Made by a program: the position numbers and the translations under genes
Assembly (NCBI GenBank): GCA_032690845.1
Contig: CM064422.1
Location: 9,672,001 to 9,736,000 of the forward strand
Direction of reading: 5' to 3'
Origin: Eleusine coracana subsp. coracana
Lineage: Eukaryota; Streptophyta; Magnoliopsida; Poales; Poaceae
DNA length: 64,000 nt
Part shown: positions 34,836 through 45,800 of the stretch, in pieces
How positions within the stretch are numbered: position 1 is the stretch's first letter
How the letters are laid out: each line of letters starts with the position of its first letter
Notes under the pieces: model-generated
Told to the model about the DNA's origin: nothing
Databases searched by the model: none
What the model saw: the letters and a program-made list of their open reading frames with translations, nothing else

Positions 34836-35179
34836 ACAAAAGCCGTGGGCACCATCCTCCCAGTGCCACAGATTGACAAAAGAAGGAAGAAGACCTTGCC
34901 TCCAGGCTCCCCTCCTCGATGCAGCCGGCGCCTTGCAGGTTTAGGAGCTGAACCAGTGCCAGCACCAGCAGCATTGCCGAGACCCAAGCGGTCATGAGAT
35001 CTCTTGGTGTCGCTGATGGCCGGGAACGCCTGCATCAAGAAGATCTGGACAAATATGCAAACCTCTTCAAGCAGCCACTGTCAGCTTTCCATATTCAGGC
35101 CCTAGCCTCCCTGTTTGGCTGGGTTGTGCCAGATATGACCGAGAGCAATGAGATTGCCTCTCTGGCTGTGTAATCAGGG

Positions 35180-35705
35180 TAGGGATGAAAACGGGACGGA
35201 TAATATCCGACCATCCGATGATTCAAACACCGAGAAAATAAATATGACCAAATATGGGATGCGTTAATAGTCATCCGATATTATTCGTATCTGAATCCGA
35301 GTCCGAGAAAAACTAGCGGGATAGGATATGGGATGAGCAGTATCCGTCCAGAATCCGAGATTTATATAATTTAATTAAATTTAAATGATTATAACATTGA
35401 AAATATGAAAGAAATCTATAAGTTGGTTGTAAATAATGAAAGAAAATACCCTAATATTTATATTAGTTATCATTATATTAATTTGTCACTCTAACTACAT
35501 TGCTATCATATAATTTTTCATCCATCAAATCTTACAATGGTATCCGTGTCCGATTCCGACTCCGAAACAAGAATATAGGATGGGGTATGGGATCAAGAAA
35601 TAATTATCCAGCACTATCCATTCTGACACCGAATCCGATAAAAAAATACGGGATAGGATATGGGATGAGTTATATCCGTCCGTATCCGATCCGTTTTCAC
35701 CCTTA
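35180..35705. mobile_element. hAT MITE, 526 bp, inside the LINE
   Basis: The ends are TAGGGATGAAAACGG and, on the complement, TAAGGGTGAAAACGG. The 8-bp direct repeat AATCAGGG flanks both sides (35172-35179 and 35706-35713). The interior is rich in GGATATGGGAT and TATCCGT words repeated near both ends. It lies 8 bases after the LINE ORF1 stop and about 47 bases before the ORF2 start, so it is younger than the LINE. Confidence 0.88.
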
Positions 35706-35752
35706 AATCAGGGCACTGTGCACGTTGGGTCGTTTCTCCACTGCTGTGATTA

Positions 35753-38700
35753 ATGGATCCTTCACATGTGTTGATATGGAATGTGCGGGGTCTCAACTCG
35801 ACCGCATGTCGGGACTCAGTTAGAGTCTTGGTTGATTCTGGTCAGATTGATGTGGTATATATGCCTGCAGGAGACCAAAATGGAATCCATCTCCAGACAA
35901 ATGCTGTCCATGCTTGGGACAGACTTCGACAATAACTTTGTCTTCCTACCATCCTCCAGGGCAAGCGGAGGAATTCTTGTGGCCTGGGGGACGAAAGTTG
36001 GTGCCGTCTTGGCATGATGAGTGGACACCTTCAGTGTTTCAGTACAGTTCCAGCCTGTAAACAAAGAAGCTTGGTAGTTAACTTGTGTTTATGGGCCGCA
36101 AGCTAATGACGAGAGTCACATTTCTTCAAGAACTACGTGATGTTCAAGCCCTCTGGCCTGGCCCGTGGGCACTAGCAGGAGACTTCAATTTGATCTACCG
36201 CGATGAGGACAAGAACAACTCCAATCTCAACCGCGCCATGATGGGCGCTTTTGGCGACTCATTGATGATTTGGCCATCAAGGAACTGCCGCTTCTTGGTC
36301 GCAAATACACGTGGTGCAGCTCTAGTACATCGCCCTCCCCCACACTGGTCAAGCTCGATAGAGTTTTTCTGCTCAACAAACTGGGAAGTCCAATACCCAA
36401 ACTGTCTACTACAAAGTGCAGCCACCGAAGACTCGGACCACTGCCCCCTCATCCTAGGACTGCAAGACAACAAGCCGGGAAAGAAGCGCTTCCATTTTGA
36501 GTCCTTTTGGCCCAAGTTTGAAGGCTTTCAACATGCAGTGCAGCAGGCATAGAAGTCGGTTCAGCGCAGACCGTGTCCTCTAGAGACACTATCACTGAAA
36601 CTCAAAGCAACCGCTAAAGGCCTCCAAAGCTGGAGTGACAAGAAAGTGGGACATTTCAGAACACAAATTGATAAGGCTAAGGAGGTAATACATCAGCTGG
36701 ACATTGCTCAAGACAGTAGGCCACTAACACCACCGGAAACATGGCTGCGCAACACCCTCAAGAAGCACTCACTCGCCCTTGCATCCTTGATGCGTACAAT
36801 GGCAAGAATTCGGTCACGAATCACTTGGCTGAAAGACGGCGACGCAAATACAAGCCTTTCCACCTTCATGCAAGACATCACAAGAGGAAGAACTTTATAG
36901 CCAAACTGAAGATTGCGGACCGTGTGGTGACGTCACAAGAAGAGAAGGCCGAGATGTTGTTTGACTTCTATAACAACCTGCTCGGTTCTAGGGAAGAAAG
37001 CCATTGTACTATCGACCTCCAAGCACTTGGCATCCAGCATCATGATTTGGAAGCACTAGACGCTCCTATTTCAGAAGAGGAGGTATGGAATGTCATCAAA
37101 CACTTGCCATCCGACAAGGCACCGGGACCTGATGGGTTCACGGGACATTTCTATAAGACTTGCTGGGACGTCATCAAGCTGGATATCATGAGGGCAGTAT
37201 CTGCAGTTTGGAGGAGAGACTTCAGAAATTTCAGATTCCTCAACACAACTTTTGTGACTCTTATACCAAAGAGGAAGGATGCAATAGAGGCAAAGGGCTT
37301 CCGGCCGATAAATCTCATACATATCTTCGCCAAGCTTATCACCAAAATACTCGCTAACAGACTTGCCTCTCATCTTGATAGCATTGTGTCCGGCAACCAA
37401 ACTGCATTCATAAAAGGAAGATTCATCCAGGATAATTTTATGCTTGTTCAACAAACGGCACGACTCCTTCACTCTCAAATGCAGCCAATAATTCTACTCA
37501 AGCTTGACATATTGAAGGCTTTTGATTCTGTCTCATGGCTATTCTTCATGGAGGTACTAGAGAACCTTGGGTTCAGGAGAACCTTCAGGGACATTCTAAG
37601 CGGCATCCTTACCACTTCATCATCTCAAGTGTTGCTGAATAGGACACCCGGTGACTTCATTTCCCATCAGCGAGGTTTGAGGTAGGGAGACCCATTGTCT
37701 CCCATGTTATTTATACTAGTGATGGACACGCTGAACCTCATGGTCACTAGGGCGTCGGAGGCGGGACTGTTGCAGCCACTTTCCTCTCGATCCATTCAGC
37801 ACCGCATGTCATTATATGTTGATGATGTAGTGCTCTTCCTTCGGCCAATCACCAATGACATTGATATCACCATGAGCATGTTGAATCTATTTGGAGCAGC
37901 CTCAGGACTTCGCACCAATGTGCAAAAGAGCAGCGTGGCTCCGATCCAATGCTCGGAGGAGGACATCGAGGTGATGCAGGAACACCTACCATGTGAGCTC
38001 ATGCAATTTCCTATCAAATACTTGGGCCTGCCTTTATCATTAAAGAAACTCACAAAGGCACAACTACAACCACTGATTGATCGTCTGGGGGATCTCCTGC
38101 CCGGATGGAAGGCGGACCTATTAACACGTGCTGGGCGCACAAAACTGGTGCAATTCATGATGATGGCAACAGTGATATATCATGCTATGGCCCTGGACCT
38201 CCCCCCATAGGCGATCAAGGCAGTGGACAAGTACAGACGTGGCTTCCTGTGGCATGGTCGCCAGGAGGCCAACGGTGGACATTGCTTGATTGGATGGCCC
38301 AAAGTGACAAGGCCAAAAGAATTAGGAGGACTTGGAATCTCTGATCTCCGGAACTTGGATGGAGCACTCTGGGTGAGGTGGCCTTGGCTACGTAAAACTG
38401 AACTAGAAAAGCCATAGGCTGCTCTTACAATGCAAACCAATGATTCACTTCAGGCCCTACTATCAATGGCGGTGCAAACGAATATTGGAGATGGGAGGAA
38501 CACATTGTTTTTGCAGGACAGATGGATCATGGGTCAACGATAAGACCTTGTGCCCCTGGTCTATAGCCTCATACCAAAGAGAATCATCAATAAAAGAACG
38601 GTCCAAGAGGCCTTCACAGATTCGAGATGGGTGCATGATATACATGGCATGGCATCTATGGAGGTTATCGTGGAATTTATCAGCCTGTGCGATCTCCTCG

Positions 38701-39313
38701 TGGATATCACCCTTCAGCCGGGGGTGGAAGATGTGCACAGATGGTGGCTATTGAGCTCTGGCCAATATTCAGCTCGGTCAGCATACGACATACAGTTCCA
38801 AGGCTCTATACTACTCAATGCGTGGGAACGCATCTGGAGAACTTGGGCGCAGGAGAAGTGCCGCTTCTTTATGTGGTTCGTTGCGCATGAAAAATGTTGG
38901 ACGGCCAATCGTCTAGCAAGGAGGAATTTGCCTCATCTAGAACATTGCCTACTATGCGACCAGGAGACTGAGACAATCCACCATCTTCTTGTGGGATGCG
39001 TGTTTGCCAGGCAATTCTGGTTCATCCTGCTACAACAAGCCGGCTTGAGTGCTCTCGCGCCGCAGCCTGAAGATGTCAACTTCGAATAGTGGTGGAGCAA
39101 GGTGACCACCAGAGTTCCTGGTGACACACGCAAGGGCCTAAATTCCATCATCATTTTGGGAGCATGGACACTCTGGCGACACTGCAATGACTGTGTGTTC
39201 AATGGACAACCTCCTAGCGTCGCTGCTGCCTTGAGCATGGCTGGCAATGAAAGGGACATGTGGGGCATGGCCGGAGCACGATCGCTGGCCGCCCTGACAG
39301 TAGGGGTGTCTTA
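35753..39313 (+). pseudogene. LINE ORF2: endonuclease, reverse transcriptase, zf-RVT, with many breaks
   Basis: An apurinic endonuclease-like domain starts MDPSHVLIWNVRGLN; the LQETKMES motif continues in a second frame, showing an early frameshift. GDFNLIYR lies near 36180 and EDSDHCPLIL near 36430. Reverse transcriptase spans about 36900-38210: DKAPGPDGFTGHFYK, LKLDILKAFDSVSW, RGLR then TAG at 37683-37685 before GDPLSPMLF, and the catalytic YVDDVVLF near 37815. A zf-RVT region follows (KCRFFMWFVAHEKCWT, then CLLCDQETETIHHLLVGC) with a stop at about 39087-39089. No RNase H domain was seen, unlike the LINE fragment at 1019. At least five stops or frameshifts make it inactive. Confidence 0.85.
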
Positions 39314-39690
39314 GGAGTCCTAGAGTTCGGATGTTAAGGTCGATCTTTATTTCCTCACGGGCGCACATGTAATCTGTTCAGTGCGGGTGTGGGTGTGTGT
39401 GGGTTGTATTCTAACCTCTTCTTCTTTTAATGAAATGATATGCAGCTCTCCTGCATGTTTGAGAAAAAAAACATCATGTTAATTATTTTAATAGTTTTCT
39501 AAGCCAAGAGGAGAGAGGGAGGTGAGATTGTTTTTTTAAAAAAAATAGGCGGATTGTCCCTTTTGGTTGAATAAGACCACATCTTAGCCCACCACACTCA
39601 ACCACAACACAAATCTAACCCTAAGATTCTTTCCTTCCTCGGGTTATCACGGAACTCCTCTTTCATGTACTTTGACGCGACCGCCAAGAT

Positions 39691-40500
39691 TAGGGTTGGG
39701 CGATCGGTTAATACGATGAGATCGAGATTCAGTTAATCCGATGGAAGGAAATTTTGGTTTTGAAAAAATGAGAACCAAAATTGTTGCTAAATTTTAGTAA
39801 CCGCATAATTCGGCTTCGGTTAATTTGGTGTTTTAATCGTAGAAACCGAAGTTTGACATATATAAAAAAGAAAAATCAAGCTCAAGCCTAGAGTGGATCT
39901 CGCCTTGTCAATTGTCATTGTGCTTGCACCAAACTGCCGTCGTGTATGCTCGTGGGCCATTGCTTTCACGCCTGCTCATTGGCCGTGTGTGCATTGCCTT
40001 GCCGCTACTCGCTGTTGCGCTGCCACCGCCCCCGTGGTAACTAGTACCTCCTTGCTTCTTGTTGTCATTGCGCTGCTGATATCCTAGCATCGCCTTGCCA
40101 CTGCTCGTCGTCCGTGCATTGCCTCACGCCACCGCTGTTGCTGTTTGGATAGCCAACTACCTGTGGCGTGCCTGCATGGTCCATGCACTGGTGTTAGGGT
40201 TAGCAAAAGTGGGTTGACTTTTGTGGGACGGTGGGACCGTGGGAATGGAGTGGCTTATTTGGGCCGATGGTGTGGGGTTTAACACTATTGGGCTCAGTTT
40301 TTATGGGCCGCAATCTATAGATGAGTTGCAATGTCGATTATTTTGGTAGTTCAGTTAACAGGTTACAAAAACCACAAAAAAGCCAATCACCGAACAGAGA
40401 AAGAAACAAAAACCGAATTGATCACCTAACACTGAATTAACTCAGATTTCGGTTGTTTCAGTTCGGTCAATGGTTTTGCGATTAACCGCATCCAGACCTA
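39691..40500. mobile_element. hAT MITE, 810 bp (TTGGGCG family)
   Basis: The left end is TAGGGTTGGGCGATCGGTTA; the complement of the right end is TAGGTCTGGATGCGGTTA. Flanks are GCCAAGAT (39683-39690) and GCCAAGAC (40501-40508), an 8-bp duplication with one change. Subterminal repeats of TTCGGTT and AACCGAA occur at both ends. The TIR and subterminal pattern match the outer element at 48815-52966, so the two belong to one family. Small frames inside have no recognisable domain. Confidence 0.82.
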
Positions 40501-40726
40501 GCCAAGACCACTGCTGAATCTTCTCATGCATCAAGATCCATAGAAAAGGATGTTGTAAGAGGGTACAAGAAGATGTGCTGATGGCCTCTACTGGCTCTAT
40601 TGGGGGCCCATGCGTTGTGGTCTCCACAACATTGACTCCACAACCAAAGCACTGAACCTGTCATGGATCCTCGTAAGATAAGTCTCAAATCAATTGTGTT
40701 GGATCATTCCTATTCTTTATTTCATA

Positions 40727-40982
40727 CTCCCTCTGTTCTAAAATAAGTGTCGCTATGGTTTCCGTGCCAGTCATCTTTCTTAACTTGGACTATATTTAGA
40801 GTAAATATTAATAACATTGGTATCTAAATAGTTTTTTTTTATAAAAATAGATTCAATAATCTATCTAATATTACTAATCATATATTATAAATATTAATAT
40901 TTTCTTATATATAATTGATCAAAGTTAAAAATATTTGACTCCTCGGGAAGCAAGAATAACACTTATTCTGAGATGGAGGGAG
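40727..40982. mobile_element. Stowaway MITE, 256 bp
   Basis: Starts CTCCCTCTGTTCTAAAATAA and ends with the complement of CTCCCTCCATCTCAGAATAA, flanked by TA at 40725-40726 and 40983-40984. The CTCCCTCC terminus and TA target are diagnostic of grass Stowaway elements (Tc1/Mariner). Confidence 0.92.
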
Positions 40983-40984
40983 TA

Positions 40985-41346
40985 GGATAAGTTTCAAACG
41001 AACCTTGTTGACGTATTCCTATGCTTTATTTGATAGGATATGAATGGTAGTATATGCTTTATTTGATAGAGCTGTTTTAACTTGGTAAAATTAGATATTT
41101 AACTTAGTTCCATTTGTCGATTAATTAGAATGGACCATAACTCAACTGCTAGAGTTGCAATCCCAATCTGTATTATTTTTCTTATGAAGATATGTTGTGA
41201 ACAATATCCGAAGCATCATGTTTTTAGAAAGTGTTGTGGGTTTGAGCCAAGGATGAAATGTCTTGGATGGATTTTTAATGATGAACTGAATGTCAAAATA
41301 TAATTAGCTAGTTGGTAGGAGTTGATTGTTAACATGTTTCTATGTG
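40985..41346. other. AT-rich DNA before the Argonaute fragment
   Basis: No coding sequence or element recognised. It may be decayed intron DNA of the third Argonaute copy. Confidence 0.3.
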
Positions 41347-41482
41347 CCAGCTTACATGAGAGCTATCTCTCTCTAAAATTACATTTATTGTTGCGCCAAA
41401 ATGACATCTCATACACGTCTGTTTTCGGAGGACATCATTCACGAGAGCTGACTGACAAAAATAGAAATATCCTGCCTGGTAA
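41347..41482 (+). pseudogene. Third Argonaute copy: isolated PIWI exon relic
   Basis: This segment aligns with exon 18 of copy 1 (28246-28371) and the matching exon of copy 2 (46861-46986). The shared run goes from the GCTATCTC/TTACATTT block through the CATACACG region to AGAAATATCCTGCCTGGTAA, including the 5' splice site. Frame-breaking differences (for example in the block that encodes QKRHHTR in the other copies) show it is dead. No other exon of this copy was recognised with confidence; a TCCCTCC word near 41864 could be a trace of a last exon. Confidence 0.75.
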
Positions 41483-42865
41483 TGAAGTTGACATTGTTTG
41501 TAAGAGAAAGTTATCTGTCGGTTAAATTTATCCCAAGCAAGTTTTCTTGACCATATGTATTGTTAGATTATTTTCAATGGAGATCTTATTTTATTATTTC
41601 AAAAGTGGTACATTATCTAGAGTGCAAATAAAACACCTCTCTTCAATACATAGTTTCATTGTTAATATTTTTTATACTTGTCATGACATTTAATCATTGC
41701 ATATTGTTTGGTCAAATTTCTATAAAACGAGACAAAAGTCTTCAATACCATTTGTAAAAGTGTCGTTTCCCTTATTATATCATCAAAATTCTTTACATGA
41801 CTGCTCATATTTATTAAAAAAAATAAAACACTGATTAAGAGTAGCCTTTTCTTATTCGTGACAGTCCCTCCACTAGTAGTCTTTATGGTATAAGATTATT
41901 ACTACCGTACCCTTTTACAGTATTTGCTGGAGCACCTCTGTATTGTACTCCCAGATTTTAAAGCATATTACAGTATGATGGAATGTTCTAAATGTGGTAT
42001 CTTTTTTTGTACTCTCAGTAAGAAGTGAAAACCAATACTGATGTCATGGTCGCCTCAAAATAGAAGTTGATGTCCTTGTGGTCAAATGTCATGGTAGCTT
42101 AGCTTGTGATTTTGAATGCTTCCGGCTGCAGCATTGCTGTACGAAAGCTTTGCGTCTGAAAATTTTCTTTAGCAGGTTCTAACTGGTTGAACCTGGAATT
42201 GCTAGTACTAAATACTAAGACGGAAAAACTCCGACTTCAGGGTTCAGGCTGGTTACTCTCTAGTTATGTGAAGTGCAGCAGAAAATTATTACTAGTTCCG
42301 GGTTTTCGTGGATCATGGCCACGGAATTGCTTGTGTCGTTGTGTGTACAGCGTCATAGATCTTGTTGGTGACGCCGAGAGATCTTACGGGTAAAAGCAGT
42401 AAATGCAGTGCAGGTTTCGTGATCATGCCCCGTAAATCATGGATGAGAACCCGTCTGTGGAGCTTGCCACTGCTCAAAACGCAAACCGATCTCGCTCGAT
42501 TTGAAAGGTCGCCGCCCTGACCCGTCTCCCGAGCACGGCGCTCTGCGCGTACCGCCATCATTGCCTTGCGAGCGGAGCCTCGTTGAACTCCACCTTTCCA
42601 TCCCGGCCGGCATAGTCATCAACGGCGATTAGACGTGTCGTCGAGCGGCAAACGGCGCGGCAGCTCAAAAGATTTGGTCCGGATCGCGCTCCCTTCCCTT
42701 GTCGCCGTGGATTATATTGACGCTCCTCCTCCTCGTTGCAATGGACACGACCTCCCAGCTTCGTCAGACATGCATGCGATGAGCCGATGACCAAAGTGCA
42801 TGCGGTGGTGGCGCTAGGCTTGTCGTCTTCTCCGGAGATGGCTTGGACGCGATGGGGTCTGGCCT
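41483..42865. other. Intergenic DNA upstream of Argonaute copy 2
   Basis: AT-rich to about 42300, then GC-richer. Short frames on both strands in 42300-43030 show no recognisable domain and overlap each other. I see no gene here. Confidence 0.35.
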
Positions 42866-45800
42866 ATGACATGTAGGGCCCGTCCTAGTCATGCTTCGGG
42901 TTCGGGGAACGTTTCCGCAGGACAAAAGAGCAGTGAACTCCACTTTGTCCTCAGCGCGCAGCAGGCCGGTGGCACCACCCACCTTCTGGTCACCGACGCG
43001 TGGGGCTACATGTACTGGGTCCACGGTTCAGTGACGCTAGGCCCCTACCACATCTCGGCTCGTTCGAGGCGCGTCACCCTCTCCACTTCCCCACTTTCCA
43101 CTTCCCCACTTTCCACTTCCACTTCCTCGTCTCCTCCGCTCCCTCCGCAGCACTTCCATTTTTCCTGGCCGCGCTTGGGGTTCCTCGCCGTAGGTGGCGT
43201 CGTCCAGCTCGCCGACAAGGAGATCTATCACTACGAGAGAGACGACGAGGGGAGAGAGATTTTGGTGCATTAAAGAACTAGGTATCAGATAAAAAAGGTC
43301 TAGCTAATTTAATTGAACCATCTAGATTTAACTTACTAATTCAATGAATGAGATGTTATGTAGTATTCTTGTTCTATTAATCAGTATCATGGAAATGCAG
43401 CGCTCCAATATTCTTATGAAGCAAAAAAATTGAAAATAAATAAAGAACAAAAACTCATTTATCTATTATATTTTTTTATATCAGCAACCAGCATACTTGA
43501 TATTCGTAGAAGTCACTTACGGGACTAAGACCATATTTTCAAGTAATATTCAGTATGCCTGTATACTGATCATTGTAATAATTAAAGATGATTGCTGATA
43601 TAGTGCAGTAATGTAAACTCTTGCATCTCATAACCACAGTTGGTGGATGATGCTACGGAAAATTATTTAATCAACTTATTTTAGTTCAATGCGAAACTGA
43701 TTTACTCAGATAAAAAGTAAAAGTTAAGCAAAAAAGAAAAAAAAGCATGCTGAAAAAAAAGAAACGTTTAGAATTGTAGGATGAAACAATATTTATCATG
43801 GCTGATTGTATTTTCACTTTAAATTTTCTTTCTTAGGAAACTTATGACCAATCACATTTTCTCTATGAACATTTAATCATGTATCATCTTCCTTTATTGT
43901 ATAATTGGTGTCGAAATTTGTCATAAAAATGAGGGCGCTCGTGTTATAATGATTCTTCTCTCCCATCCAGATATTTCTGCTACTCCTTATTTTATTGAGT
44001 TAAAGGATCCCTTATGTCATACTTTCTGTTATTTTTGTAGCTGAAGAAAGCCCTCAAAGGTGTCCGTGTTGCAGTCACACATCACCATGATATATCCATT
44101 CGTTACAAGATTACAGGGATAACGTCAAATCCATTGAATGATCTAACGTATCTATTACATTTTTTTTATACAGGTTTGATCAAGATGGAACAAGAGTTTC
44201 AGTTGTCCAATACTTTAAGTGCCAATATAATTACAGCTTAAAATGCATTCACTGGCCGTGTCTTCAAGCTGGTAGTGACAGCAGGCCGATATATCTACCT
44301 ATGGAGGTACTTGTGTCTCTCTTTTTACTTGCATCTTTCAATGTTACAAGGTGCCTCTTTGTATTAATGTTTTTATCATCTTTCTTCAAGATATGCCAAT
44401 TTTATCGTTTGTGAATAGAATGCCCGCGATTTATGCAGGTTTGCAATATAGTTGAAGGACAACGCTATTCCAGGAAACTAAATGAGCGTCAAGTCACAAG
44501 CATCTTGAAGCTGGCATGTGAGGGACCACAACAAAGGGAGAGTAGTATTTTGGAGGTAAATGTGATATTTTTCTAATCTTTGACACTTGCATTATAGTAT
44601 ATAGTTTTGTGTCATATTCGTTGGTTCTTATCTTTAAAATTCCTGTCCGTTTTATTTTCTCAGGTAGTTAATCGGAACAACTATGACAATGACCACAGTG
44701 CCAAAGAATTCAGTATTAAGGTTTTGAACCAACTTGCTTTAGTTGATGCTCGTGTGCTGCCAGCTCCAACGGTAAATATATATGTGTTCCTTTTTGGCAA
44801 AGTGTTATACCGTACTGTTAAGTTGCCATATAGTTTTGTTCATTTTTTATTCGTTTTAGCTTAAATACCATGACTCTGGACGAGAAAAAGAGTGCAGTCC
44901 TTTCATTGGTCAGTGGAACATGAACAACAAGGTATCACATGCTTTAATTCTTTTTCTTAGCTCTCATTTTTTTTGTTTTGGTAAATTTAGTTATGTGTGT
45001 ACATGCAATTTTATCTGTCATGTCTATAATCACTGAGGCATATGCACTAATTGCTTCATACATGCTGTCATCCCTAGATACATAATTATTTTCTGATCTA
45101 TCATTTGTTCTCTCTATTTTTCAGATATTGGTCCATGGTGGATCCATTAAGTACTGGGCTTGTGACTTTTGCTTCGCGCTTGCATCCAAATGACATTAGG
45201 ATGTTTTGCAACAACTTGATTGGTGTGTGCAACAATATGGGCATGGTAAAAGGACATAACATTCAATCATGCCATCCTTTCACTGTGATATACTATGGGT
45301 TGACATTTCTTTTAATTTCCTTTTGTATGATAGCAAATAAATGGGAGACCATGTATTGATATTGGGCAAGCACGCCCAGACAACTTAGAAGCTGCACTCA
45401 GAAATGCACATCAACAATCTGCACAAGTGCTTGCTCAACAAGGTGCTACAGAGCAGCGGCTTCAATTACTAATAGTAGTGTTACCTGATGTAAATGCAAG
45501 TATTTTTTACGGTAAGCACGTCAAATGTTCTTTAAAGTAGCTGTTGTTTTATTTATTTCTTCTTTCATAGGACTGTAGTTTTCTTGCGGTTAATCCTGAA
45601 GTCCTGTTCTGGCACCCTTTTACTTGTGCAGGAAGAGTAAAGCGGCTTTGTGAAACCGAGCTTGGTGTAATAACCCAGTGTTGTCTACCTAAGAACGTTC
45701 AGAAAGGCGGTCAACAGTATCTCCAAAACCTGGCCCTTAAAATCAATGTAAAGGTAAGGTGAACGTAAACAATTCTTCAAATTGGCCTGTATAATTACCA

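Larger units (their letters stand above)
34836..39470 (+). mobile_element. LINE (L1-like) with ORF1 tail, ORF2 and a nested MITE
   Basis: The 3' end is a short A run at 39463-39470. The ORF2 region starts near 35753. About 34880-35171 appears to be the C-terminal tail of ORF1 (CSRRLAGLGAE, then after a frameshift YANLFKQPLSAFHIQALASL and LFGW), ending TAA at 35169-35171; this reading rests on family resemblance. A 526-bp hAT MITE sits between the two. The 5' part of ORF1 is missing or unrecognisable. No target-site duplication was identified. Confidence 0.75.

Noticed and set aside
42866..43281. 135- and 93-codon frames as a separate gene upstream of Argonaute copy 2
   Set aside because: The only recognisable part is the Argonaute exon 1 remnant DKEIYHYE; the rest is tandem CCACTTCCCCACTTT and leader-like sequence.
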